From positions 1 to 49,960 of the forward strand of contig JANXUX010000281.1 of the NCBI GenBank assembly GCA_025351965.1: a stretch of 49,960 bases of DNA, written 5' to 3'. Origin of the DNA: Actinomycetes bacterium. GTDB taxonomy: Bacteria; Actinomycetota; Acidimicrobiia; Acidimicrobiales; Ilumatobacteraceae. Under the pieces are notes generated by a model, which made no database searches, was not told where the DNA came from, and saw only the letters and a program-made list of their open reading frames with translations. The position numbers and the translations under genes were made by a program. Of the stretch, positions 35,989 through 44,692 are shown one piece after another (within the stretch, counting starts at the first letter, position 1; each line of letters starts with the position of its first letter).

Positions 35989-36590
35989 CCGTGCACCGTA
36001 CCGCCCGGGTCGCGTTCCTCACCGCCGTCTGGCTCCTGCTATGGGGCTCGATCAGCGCCGCCAACGTGCTGAGTGGCATCGGCGTCGCCGTGCTGCTGCT
36101 GCTCGTCTATCCGACGGATCGCGGCCGGCCGGCCGAACGCCGCGAGCCGAGCGGCGTGCCGTGGTGGCGGCGACCGGTCGCCGTCGTGCGCCTCGCCGGG
36201 TCGGTCGTCGCCCAACTCATCGCCTCGAACGCGCTGCTGACCCGCGAGGTCCTGACGCCGGGATCGAAGATCCGCACCGCCGTCGTGGCCTGCCGGCTGC
36301 GCAGTGACAACGAGAGGGCGATCACGCTCCTCGCCAACGTCCTCGCGCTCACCCCGGGCACGATGCCCGTCAACGTGCAGTTGCATCCAGCCGTCATCCA
36401 CGTCCACGTGCTCCACCTCGACACCCCCGTCGCGACTCGACGCACTGTGGCCCGGCTGGAGGCGCTCGTCATCCGCGCCGTCGGCACGGCCGCCGAGATC
36501 GACCGACTCGGCGAGCGGCTGCACCACGAGGGCGCTGGGCTGCCGATCGTGCAGGACACCATCGAGACCGGGGATGAGGCGTCGCCGTGA
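35985..36590 (+). CDS. mnhE: Na+/H+ antiporter subunit E
   Basis: Position and motif NVLALTPGTMPVNVQLHPAVIHVHVLHLD. ATGA overlap with mnhD. Confidence 0.9.
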   Translation: MTVHRTARVAFLTAVWLLLWGSISAANVLSGIGVAVLLLLVYPTDRGRPAERREPSGVPWWRRPVAVVRLAGSVVAQLIASNALLTREVLTPGSKIRTAVVACRLRSDNERAITLLANVLALTPGTMPVNVQLHPAVIHVHVLHLDTPVATRRTVARLEALVIRAVGTAAEIDRLGERLHHEGAGLPIVQDTIETGDEASP

Positions 36591-36841
36591 TCATCACCGT
36601 CAGCTTCTTCGTGCTGATGGCCGCTGCGCTGCTGTTCGGGTTGCGGATGCTGGCCGGACCGACGCTCGCCGACCGGGTCAACGCCTTGAACGGTCTGCTC
36701 TCGGTCGGCACCTGCGCGATCGCAGCGCAGGCCGTCGCGACCCGCAACGGCGCGTTCCTGCCGGTGCTCGTGGTCATCGCGCTCGTCGGCTTCGTCGGCA
36801 CCGCGATGGTCGCCCGCTTCATCGAAAGGCGGGGCCGATGA
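36587..36841 (+). CDS. mnhF: Na+/H+ antiporter subunit F
   Basis: LFGLRMLAGPTLADRVNALNGLLSVGTCAIAAQAVATRNGAFLPVLVVIALVGFVGTAMVARFIERRG. Confidence 0.92.
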   Translation: MIITVSFFVLMAAALLFGLRMLAGPTLADRVNALNGLLSVGTCAIAAQAVATRNGAFLPVLVVIALVGFVGTAMVARFIERRGR

Positions 36842-37176
36842 TCGGCGAACTGCTCGTCCTGTTCGGGTCGCTACTGACGCTGCTCGCGGCGATCGGCATG
36901 TTCCGGTTCGACGACGTGTTCGCACGCATGCACGCGCTCGCCAAGGCCAACATCGCCGGCGTCCTGCTGGCCATCATCGGCGCGGCGGTGACACTCAGCC
37001 ATCCGAACGACGTGACGTCTCTGGTGCTCGCCGGCATCCTCCAGGTGCTGACCTCGCCCGTCGGGGCGAACATGATCAGCGTCGCCACCTACCACGCCGA
37101 ACGGATCGAGGTCACCGTGCACGACGTCGACGAACTGGCCATCGACCTCGCTGCGACCGACGACCCGCCGGACTGA
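36838..37176 (+). CDS. mnhG: Na+/H+ antiporter subunit G
   Basis: LLVLFGSLLTLLAAIGMFRFDDVFARMHALAKANIAGVLLAIIGAAVTL...LTSPVGANMISVATYHAE. Lies inside listed ORF 36304..37176. Confidence 0.92.
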   Translation: MIGELLVLFGSLLTLLAAIGMFRFDDVFARMHALAKANIAGVLLAIIGAAVTLSHPNDVTSLVLAGILQVLTSPVGANMISVATYHAERIEVTVHDVDELAIDLAATDDPPD

Positions 37177-37178
37177 CG

Positions 37179-37754
37179 TCAGCTCGTCGGGCGCAGCGGC
37201 CGACCGTCGACCTCGATCACGAAACCCTTGCCGCGAGCCGAACGCACGGCGACACCGAGGCGCTCGAGATGGCCGCGCAGGCGGAAGACGAGGTTGTCGA
37301 GTGATCGCGAGCTCGGCGGACCATCGGGCCACACTGCCCACTCGAGACGTTCGCGGCTGATCAGACCGGGGCTGTTCAGCAACTCGTCGAGCAGGGTCGC
37401 CTCCAGCTCGCTGAGCATGACGGCAGCGCCGCCACGGTGGACGATGCGGTTCGGGTCGAGGACGAGCTGTTCGGAGGCGAGGTGGGCGACCCACCTGCTG
37501 AGCCGCTGGGCGCGATGGATGAGGTCGCGCTCGTCGGCCGGGACCCGGATCCAGTCCTCGTTGACACCGACCACCTCGGGCGGATCGGCGTCCGCAGCGA
37601 CGAGCAGCAACCGGGCGACACCTGCCCGGGCGAGGTTCGCGCGAAGTGCCTCGTCGCGCGGCCACTGAACCAGCTCGACGTTCACGCCGGGGAGGTCAGC
37701 GGCGAGTGATTCCGGGTTCGACACAGTGCTCGATTCGCTCCGTCGCGCTGACAC
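37179..37754 (-). CDS. Winged-helix (OmpR/PhoB C-terminal type) transcriptional regulator with non-canonical N-terminus
   Basis: LSELEATLLDELLNSPGLISRERLEWAVWPDGPPSSRSLDNLVFRLRGHLERLGVAVRSARGKGFVIEV. GTG start. Confidence 0.8.
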   Translation of the reverse strand: MSARRSESSTVSNPESLAADLPGVNVELVQWPRDEALRANLARAGVARLLLVAADADPPEVVGVNEDWIRVPADERDLIHRAQRLSRWVAHLASEQLVLDPNRIVHRGGAAVMLSELEATLLDELLNSPGLISRERLEWAVWPDGPPSSRSLDNLVFRLRGHLERLGVAVRSARGKGFVIEVDGRPLRPTS

Positions 37755-37771
37755 GGCAGGTCACGCCGCCG

Positions 37772-37786
37772 GGCCCACCGTGGGCC
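37772..37786. promoter_or_regulatory. 15-bp palindrome GGCCCAC-C-GTGGGCC upstream of the winged-helix gene
   Basis: Perfect 7-bp arms, 18-32 nt upstream of the GTG at 37754. Confidence 0.4.
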
Positions 37787-37968
37787 TGGGGGCGACAGTA
37801 CCAACGCCAGATGACCGCACAGATGGCGACTCTATGAACGTGCTGTTAACCACCGCGACCGGCTCCATCGAGCGATGAGCCGTCATTGCGGGTCCGGGGG
37901 ACAACCCCACCATCGCGACGCCGGGAGCCCGGATGGTGGCCCAACAGCGTGTTCTTCACACTGGATCC

Positions 37969-40134
37969 ATGCTCGCCAAACTCGCCTCCACCTGCCATCG
38001 ACATCGATGGATCGTCATCGCACTCTGGATCGCCGCCGCTGTCGGCATCTCTGCGCTGTCCTCCTCGGCGGGCGGTGCGTACTCCGACGGCGGCCGGCTG
38101 ACGGGCACCGACAGCGACCGCGCCTATGAGATCCTGCGCACCCGGTTCCCCGACGCGTCCGGGTCGTCGGCGACCATCGTGTTCCACCTCGACGACATCG
38201 CCGGCAGTAGTCCCGGCGCGCTGCAGCCGTCGCAGGACGCGATCGAGGCGTACCTCGCCCAGGTGCGGACCGAGGCCAACGTCGTCAGCGTGCATTCGCC
38301 GTTCGACGCCGATGCGGGAACGACCCAGATCTCGGCTGACAGGGCCACGGCGTACGCCACGGTCGACTTCCTCGACGGCGTGTCGAACGACGACATCACG
38401 GCGACCACCGACGAGATGGTCGCCGAGGCCGCCGATCTGCGTGCCGATGGCGTGCAGGTCGAGTTCCTCGGCGGCTGGTTCCTCGACGGGGGTGTGCCGT
38501 CCAGCGAGGCATTCGGTCTGTTGGCCGCAGTCGTGATCCTGCTGATCGCGTTCGGCTCGGTCGCCGCAATGGGCCTGCCGCTCATCACCGCGATCGTCGG
38601 CATCGTCATCGGCCTCGCCGGCGTGACGCTGTGGGCGAACGTGGTCGAGACGCCCGACTTCACCACCCAGGTCGCATCGATGGTCGGCATCGGCGTGGGT
38701 ATCGACTACGCGCTGTTCATCGTCACCCGCTACCGGGAGGTGAGCCAGCGCGGAGCATCGGCGACCGAGGCGATCACGGAGTCGTTCAGCACGGCCGGAC
38801 GCGCTGTCGCCTTCGCCGATTGCACCGTCGTCATCTCCCTGCTCGGCATGCTCGTGATGCGTGTGCCGTTCCTCTACGGACTCGCCCTCGGCACGTCGAG
38901 CGCAGTCCTCGTCGCCGTACTGGCTGCGCTGACCCTGCTGCCGGCGCTGCTCGGCGTGCTCGGCCGGCACCTCGACCGGTTCTCGGTTCATCGCCGCCAC
39001 ACGACCGGGCGGGAGACGGTCTGGCACCGCTGGAGCCGGTTGGTGCAGCGCCACCCGGTGCAGTTCGCGCTGTCCGGGCTCATCGCCCTGCTGGTTGCGG
39101 GAGCGCCCGTGTTCGCGATGCGCCTTGCCGGGGCGGATTCCGGCAACGATCCCGGGGCCTCGACCACACGACAGGCCTACGACCTGCTCGCGAACGGCTT
39201 CGGTCCCGGCACCAACGGGCCGCTGATCGTGGCGATCTCCACCCCCGACGCAGCGAGCCGCGCTGCTGCTGCGTCGCTGCCGGCGTCTATCGCCGCGCTC
39301 GACGACGTCGACCACGTCGGCCCGCTCGTGCAGAGTCCGTCGGGCGATGCGGCGCTCGTGCAGATCGTGCCGAAGAGCTCGCCGCAAGCCGAGGCCACGG
39401 CCGATCTCGTCGCCGAACTGCGTTCCACCGTGTTGCCGGCAGCCGGCCTCGACGCCCACGTCGGCGGTCAGACGGCGTCCGACGTCGACTTCGCCGAACT
39501 GATGTCGTCACGCCTGCCGGTGTTCATCGGGGCCGTGCTGGTGCTGAGTTTCCTGCTGCTCATGGCGGTGTTCCGCTCGGTCCTGGTGCCGCTCAAGGCC
39601 GTCGTCATGAACCTGCTCTCGATCGGCGCGGCCTACGGTGTCATGGTGGCTGTGTTCCAGTGGGGTTGGTTCGGAGGTCTGTTCGGCGTCACCGCCGCGC
39701 CGATCGAGCCGTGGGCGCCGATGATGCTGTTCGCCATTGTGTTCGGCCTCTCGATGGACTACGAGGTGTTCCTGCTCAGCTCGGTCAAGGAACGCTTCGA
39801 CGCCACCGGCGACAACAGCCACGCCGTGGTCGAGGGGCTCGCGTCCACCGCTCGGGTCATCACCGCCGCTGCGGCGATCATGGTCTGCGTCTTCGGCAGC
39901 TTCATCGTCGGCGACCTGCGCGCCATCAAGCTGATCGGCCTCGGGCTGGCGGTCGCCGTGCTCGTCGACGCGACCATCGTGCGGATGATCCTGGTGCCCG
40001 CGACGATGGAGTTGCTCGGCCGGCGCAACTGGTGGATGCCACGCTGGCTCGACCGGGTCGTGCCGCACCTCGACGTCGAGGGTCCGCCGCGGCATGCGCC
40101 CGAGGCCGTGGCGCAGGCGTTGGTGTCGCAATGA
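37969..40134 (+). CDS. MMPL/RND-family transporter
   Basis: LTGTDSDRAYEILRTRFPD, QVASMVGIGVGIDYALFIVTRYREVSQRGASATEAI, FGLSMDYEVFLLSSVKERFDATGDN. Confidence 0.92.
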   Translation: MLAKLASTCHRHRWIVIALWIAAAVGISALSSSAGGAYSDGGRLTGTDSDRAYEILRTRFPDASGSSATIVFHLDDIAGSSPGALQPSQDAIEAYLAQVRTEANVVSVHSPFDADAGTTQISADRATAYATVDFLDGVSNDDITATTDEMVAEAADLRADGVQVEFLGGWFLDGGVPSSEAFGLLAAVVILLIAFGSVAAMGLPLITAIVGIVIGLAGVTLWANVVETPDFTTQVASMVGIGVGIDYALFIVTRYREVSQRGASATEAITESFSTAGRAVAFADCTVVISLLGMLVMRVPFLYGLALGTSSAVLVAVLAALTLLPALLGVLGRHLDRFSVHRRHTTGRETVWHRWSRLVQRHPVQFALSGLIALLVAGAPVFAMRLAGADSGNDPGASTTRQAYDLLANGFGPGTNGPLIVAISTPDAASRAAAASLPASIAALDDVDHVGPLVQSPSGDAALVQIVPKSSPQAEATADLVAELRSTVLPAAGLDAHVGGQTASDVDFAELMSSRLPVFIGAVLVLSFLLLMAVFRSVLVPLKAVVMNLLSIGAAYGVMVAVFQWGWFGGLFGVTAAPIEPWAPMMLFAIVFGLSMDYEVFLLSSVKERFDATGDNSHAVVEGLASTARVITAAAAIMVCVFGSFIVGDLRAIKLIGLGLAVAVLVDATIVRMILVPATMELLGRRNWWMPRWLDRVVPHLDVEGPPRHAPEAVAQALVSQ

Positions 40135-41423
40135 GCGGCCGGCTCGCACGGGCCTACGGTCCGCTCGTCCAGGGCCGCACATGGGCCATCACGCTGCATC
40201 TCCTGCTCAACCTCGTGTTCTGCATCGTCTGGTTCACCGTGATGGTCACCCTGTTCTCGCTCAGCATCGGACTGATGGTCACGCTCATCGGGCTGCCGCT
40301 GCTGGTCGGCCTGGTCAACGTCGGCCGGGCGGTCGGCGCGGTCGAGCGAGGTCGAGCCCGGGCGACGTTCGGCGTCTCGCTGCCACCGTTCCCACGGCGG
40401 CCGATGGACGGCACCATCTTCCACCGGGCTCGGCTGGCCATCGGTGACGGCGCCGGCTGGCGCGGGTTCGCCTACGCGTTCGTCGCCCTGCCGTGGGGCA
40501 TTCTCACGTTCACGCTCGCCGTGGTGACCTGGAGCGTCTCGCTCACTGCCGCGGCTTTCCCGATCGCAGCCTTCTTCATCCCGGACGGCGCCGACGGAGG
40601 GCCGTACCGGTTCGGTGACCACTACGTCCTCCTCGGCTGGGGCCGCTTCGGCGTCGGCTTCGGGACCTGCGTCATCGGTCTCGCCCTGCTGATCGCCGCG
40701 CCGCGGGTCATCCACGGCATCGGTCGCGCCGACCTGTGGCTCGTCCGTTCGATGCTGTCCCCCGACCCGAACCGGCTGCTCGTCGACCGGGTCGAGCAGC
40801 TGACCGTCAGCCGCGACGCATCGGTCGAGGGGGCCGGCCTCGAGCTACGCCGCATCGAGCGCGACCTGCACGACGGCGCGCAGCAGCGCCTCGTCGGCTT
40901 GGCGATGAACCTCGGCATCGCCCGCGAGCGACTGGCGGCGGGCGGCGACCCGGACCGGGCGACCGATTTGGTCATCAGCGCCCACGAAGAGTCCAAGCTG
41001 GCGATCAGCGAGCTGCGTGATCTCGTGCGCGGTATCCACCCGTCCGTGCTCACCGATCGCGGCCTGGATGCTGCGCTGTCCGCACTTGCCGCACGGAGTC
41101 CCGTGCCCATCGAGATCGACGTCGACCTCAGCCGACGCCCGCCGGCATCGATCGAGGCGGCCGCCTACTTCGTCGTCGCCGAGTCGCTCACCAACATCGC
41201 CAAGCACAGCCGGGCCGGCCGAGGTTCTGTTCGCGTCGGCGAGCGTGGCGACCTGCTCGTCATCGAGATCTACGACGACGGCGTCGGCGGCGCGGTGGAG
41301 CGCGCCGGCGGCGGGCTGAGCGGGCTACGCGACCGGATCACTGCGGTCGAGGGCCGACTGCGCATCTCCAGCCCGAGTGGGGGGCCGACCTTGCTCGCCG
41401 TGGAGCTGCCATGCGGATCGTGA
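40131..41423 (+). CDS. NarL-type sensor histidine kinase with N-terminal membrane sensor domain
   Basis: RIERDLHDGAQQRLVGLAMNLGIARERLA (HisKA_3), HATPase GAVERAGGGLSGLRDRITAVEGRLRISSPSGGPTLLAVELP. ATGA overlap with MMPL gene. Confidence 0.92.
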   Translation: MSGRLARAYGPLVQGRTWAITLHLLLNLVFCIVWFTVMVTLFSLSIGLMVTLIGLPLLVGLVNVGRAVGAVERGRARATFGVSLPPFPRRPMDGTIFHRARLAIGDGAGWRGFAYAFVALPWGILTFTLAVVTWSVSLTAAAFPIAAFFIPDGADGGPYRFGDHYVLLGWGRFGVGFGTCVIGLALLIAAPRVIHGIGRADLWLVRSMLSPDPNRLLVDRVEQLTVSRDASVEGAGLELRRIERDLHDGAQQRLVGLAMNLGIARERLAAGGDPDRATDLVISAHEESKLAISELRDLVRGIHPSVLTDRGLDAALSALAARSPVPIEIDVDLSRRPPASIEAAAYFVVAESLTNIAKHSRAGRGSVRVGERGDLLVIEIYDDGVGGAVERAGGGLSGLRDRITAVEGRLRISSPSGGPTLLAVELPCGS

Positions 41424-42058
41424 TCGCCGAGGACTCGGTCCTGCTGCGCGAAGGCATCACCCGGCTCCTCGCCGAGTACGACGCCGAGGTGGTCGCCGCG
41501 CTGGCGGATGCGAGCCGGCTCCTGGCGGCGGTGATCGAGCACGACCCCGATCTGGTGATCGTCGACGTGCGGATGCCGCCGACGTTCACCGACGAGGGCC
41601 TACGTGCGGCCGTCGAGCTGCGCTCGGTCCGTCCGGGGACGCCGGTGCTCGTACTGTCCCAGTATGTCGAGGAGAGCTTCGCGACCGAGCTGCTCGGCGG
41701 CAGCACCGTCGGTGTGGGGTATCTGCTCAAAGAACGCGTCGCCGACGTCGCCGAGTTCATCAGTGCGTGTCGGCGTGTCGCCGCCGGTGGCACGGCGCTC
41801 GATGCCGAGGTCGTGGCCCAGCTGTTGACGCGTAGCCGGCGCCGCGAGCCGCTGGCGATGCTCACACCGCGCGAGCGGGAGGTGCTCGGGTTGATGGCCG
41901 AGGGCCGATCCAACACTGGCATCGCCCAGCAGCTGATCGTCAGCGACGGAGCCGTGGAGAAGCACATCACGTCGATCCTGACCAAGCTCGAACTGCCGGT
42001 CAGCGACACCGAGCACCGTCGCGTGTTGGCCGTGCTCACGTACCTGCGCAGTCCCTGA
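41411..42058 (+). CDS. LuxR/NarL-family response regulator
   Basis: MRIVIAEDSVLLREGITRLL receiver; LTPREREVLGLMAEGRSNTGIAQQLIVSDGAVEKHITSILTKL HTH. Confidence 0.95.
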   Translation: MRIVIAEDSVLLREGITRLLAEYDAEVVAALADASRLLAAVIEHDPDLVIVDVRMPPTFTDEGLRAAVELRSVRPGTPVLVLSQYVEESFATELLGGSTVGVGYLLKERVADVAEFISACRRVAAGGTALDAEVVAQLLTRSRRREPLAMLTPREREVLGLMAEGRSNTGIAQQLIVSDGAVEKHITSILTKLELPVSDTEHRRVLAVLTYLRSP

Positions 42059-42127
42059 ACAGTCCGCGAGTGGTCCCTGCGACGTGCTTCGGCACGGCCG
42101 GGGGTAAGGTGCGGCGACCCAGGAGTG

Positions 42128-42238
42128 ATGATGTCCGACAAATCCCCGCAGAAGGCAAGTGCCAAGAAGGCCGGCAAGTCTCTCAAGGAGAAGCGCGAAG
42201 TGAAGCAGGCCAAGAAGGCGGACCGCAAGCCGTCCTGA
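42128..42238 (+). CDS. Small Lys-rich protein, 36 aa, below the ORF-track cutoff
   Basis: MMSDKSPQKASAKKAGKSLKEKREVKQAKKADRKPS*, AGGAG Shine-Dalgarno just upstream and TAAGGT at 42105-42110. Confidence 0.75.
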   Translation: MMSDKSPQKASAKKAGKSLKEKREVKQAKKADRKPS

Positions 42239-42272
42239 TCAGGGCCGTCGCCCCGGTGCGTCGCTCGCCTCG

Positions 42273-44402
42273 CTAGACGAGGTCCGGGCGCACCGGAGTG
42301 CTCGCGCGGTCGCCGGCCCCCACGTGGTGGTCGAGCCAGCGCAGCACGGCGTCGTACCAAACGCGGGCGTTGCCCGGCTTGAGGACCCAGTGGTTCTCGT
42401 CGGGAATGTACAGCAGCGCCGATTCGACACCCCGCTTGGAGAGATCGGTCCACAGCCGTACACCTTCGCTGATTGGCACCCGATGGTCCTGCTCGCCGTG
42501 GATCACGAGCAGTGGCGTCGTGATCCGGTCGACATAAGTCGACGGTGACCACTCGCGGTAGAACTCAGCCCGCTCGACGGGGTCGCCCCACCAGTCGGTC
42601 CATGCGTTGGAGTCGTCGGTCGTGCCCTGGAATTGTGGCAGGTCCCACAGCGAGGCGTGGGTGACGGCGCAGCGAAACCGGTCCGTGTGCCCGACCACCC
42701 AGTTGGTGAGGTACCCGCCGTAGGAGCCACCGAGCACTGCGGTGCGCTCTGGGTCGAGGTGCTGCTGGGCGAGCGCGGCGTCGGTCAGGGCGAGCACGTC
42801 GCTGTACGGCCGGCCGCCCCACTCCTGCCAACCTCGGTCGATCATCGCCTGGCCGTATCCGGTCGACAACGCCGGGTCCGGGAGCAGCACGGCGTAGCCG
42901 CGCGCCGCCAGGAGCTGTGGTTGCCAGCGCCACGACCACGCGTTCCACGACGACAGCGGCCCGCCGTGGATGAACACCGCGAGCGGGCTGCGCGATCCGT
43001 CGGCCGGCAGTTCGGGGAGGACGAGCCAGGCGTGGAGCTCGGCACCGTCGGCCGCTGTCGTCGTCACGCCGACGACGCTGCCCGGCCAAGGCTCCAGCGC
43101 CGCGGCGGCATGGACGACGCGGGGCTGCTGATCGGCACTCGTCGGGTCGATCGCGACCACTTCGGGCGGCGTCGCGATGGTGGAACGCAGTGCGTAGACG
43201 ACGCTGCCGTCCGGCGCCGGCTGTAGGTCCGACAGCGCGCCGGCTGACGAGAGTCGCACGGCCGGTTCGGAGCCCTCGATCGGCACACGGAACGCCGACA
43301 CGAACCCGTCGTCGTCGGCGGTGAACAGTACGGCGGACGAGTCGGCACTGAACGTCGCCGACGTCGGCCAGCGGTCGAGGTCGGCTGCGAGCCGGCGGGC
43401 GCCACCGCTGGTCGCATCGGGCGCGCCCGGCGCATCGGGCGCATTGGGCGCATCGGGCGCATCGGGCGCATCGGGCGCATCGGGCGCATCGGGCGCATCG
43501 ACAACCGGCGAGCCTGGATCGAGCGGGTAGAGCCACAACTCGGGACGGGGGGCCCGATCGGTCGTGTTTCGCACCTCGCGAACGGTCGCCATCCAGTGGC
43601 CATCGGGGCTCACGGTGATGGTGGCGTGATCATGTTCGTCGATCGCAGCCACCACCGAGCGTGCCCCGGTCATCATGTCGATGGCGACGATGTCGACCTG
43701 GCGACGTCCGCCCGACCGAGGGCTCGCCCAGGTCGTGATCACCCGGCTGCCGTCGGGCGTGAGCGCGAACGCTGCCTCGCGGAGCGCCTCACCGGCATCG
43801 GGCGTCAGGTCGCGCAGCGCACCGGTGGCCAGATCGGCGACGAACAGCCGTGGCGCACGTGGCCCGAGATGATGGTCCCAGAACCGGATCGGGTAGTGCT
43901 CGAACCAGATTGCGGTGGTGCCGACGTCCTTGCGCCGCTTGGCGAGGTCGCGGTCCTCGTCCAGGGTCTCGACGCTGGCGAAGACGTCGATCGAGATCAC
44001 GACGGTGCCTGCGTCGCGCGCCACGGCGACCGCGCCGATGCCTGCGGGAGCCGTGATCACTCGGCGCGGTTCGCCGCCGACCGGGGACATCAGCCACAGC
44101 GCTGACGCCTCGGCATCCGGGTCGTCCTTCGGCGCCTCGGGGTCCTCCCGTTTGATCCGTAGGAGCAGCGACCCGTCCGGCAGGACGCCTGCGAGACCGA
44201 GGCCCTTGCGCGGCTGGGTCAGCCGGGCGGGTGCAGCGGTGGCGCCCGTCGCCGTGCCGCCGTTCTCGATCCGCCAGATCGCCGACACGAACTGGCTGCC
44301 CGCCGGATCAGTGGTCGTGACCGTGACGAGCACGTCGCCGTCCGGTGTCACCACCGGAGCTGATAGGCGGGCGAGGGCGAGGTACGCATCGAGATCGAGC
44401 AT
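42273..44402 (-). CDS. S9-family (prolyl oligopeptidase/acylaminoacyl-peptidase-like) peptidase
   Basis: TAVLGGSYGGYLTNWVVGHTDRF (GxSxGG), LLVIHGEQDHRVPISEGVRLW, N-terminal beta-propeller. TAGGGT 8 nt before ATG. Confidence 0.92.
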   Translation of the reverse strand: MLDLDAYLALARLSAPVVTPDGDVLVTVTTTDPAGSQFVSAIWRIENGGTATGATAAPARLTQPRKGLGLAGVLPDGSLLLRIKREDPEAPKDDPDAEASALWLMSPVGGEPRRVITAPAGIGAVAVARDAGTVVISIDVFASVETLDEDRDLAKRRKDVGTTAIWFEHYPIRFWDHHLGPRAPRLFVADLATGALRDLTPDAGEALREAAFALTPDGSRVITTWASPRSGGRRQVDIVAIDMMTGARSVVAAIDEHDHATITVSPDGHWMATVREVRNTTDRAPRPELWLYPLDPGSPVVDAPDAPDAPDAPDAPDAPNAPDAPGAPDATSGGARRLAADLDRWPTSATFSADSSAVLFTADDDGFVSAFRVPIEGSEPAVRLSSAGALSDLQPAPDGSVVYALRSTIATPPEVVAIDPTSADQQPRVVHAAAALEPWPGSVVGVTTTAADGAELHAWLVLPELPADGSRSPLAVFIHGGPLSSWNAWSWRWQPQLLAARGYAVLLPDPALSTGYGQAMIDRGWQEWGGRPYSDVLALTDAALAQQHLDPERTAVLGGSYGGYLTNWVVGHTDRFRCAVTHASLWDLPQFQGTTDDSNAWTDWWGDPVERAEFYREWSPSTYVDRITTPLLVIHGEQDHRVPISEGVRLWTDLSKRGVESALLYIPDENHWVLKPGNARVWYDAVLRWLDHHVGAGDRASTPVRPDLV
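43414..43500. repeat. 9-nt in-frame tandem repeat (GCATCGGGC) within the S9 peptidase gene
   Basis: About 9.7 units at 43414-43500, encoding (DAP)n variants APDAPDAPDAPDAPDAPNAPDAPGAPDA. Confidence 0.9.
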
Positions 44403-44523
44403 CGGGAGCGACCCTAACCCTGCCGCCGCAGTGCCTCCGTCGCGCCGGGGCGCATGCGCGGCCGTCCTGGCCGGCGGGCACGATCCCTGTCCGCCGGCAT
44501 CACCCCAGCTCACGACCCCTCTC

Positions 44524-44671
44524 GGAATCTCCACGTGACGAATCGACAGCTCGTAGGACGACGCCCGCTGAATCGTCACGTGGAGATTCCCAACGGGGCA
44601 CAGCCGACCACCCCGAGCCACCAGGGTTACGTCACGTGGAGATTCCCAACGGGGCGCAGCCGACCACCCCG
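44524..44671. repeat. 42-nt direct repeat (two copies) plus inverted 17-nt partial copy forming a hairpin
   Basis: CGTCACGTGGAGATTCCCAACGGGGCRCAGCCGACCACCCCG at 44574-44615 and 44630-44671 (1 mismatch). Inverted GGAATCTCCACGTGACG at 44524-44540. Confidence 0.85.
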
Positions 44672-44692
44672 GGGCCGCCGGGGGCCCTCAGC

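Noticed and set aside
37846-39459. 537-aa minus-strand ORF antisense to the MMPL gene
   Set aside because: Shadow ORF; the MMPL signature on the + strand explains the region.
44524-44671. Considered as a mini CRISPR array
   Set aside because: Only two direct copies separated by 14 nt plus an inverted copy; no regular spacers or cas genes.
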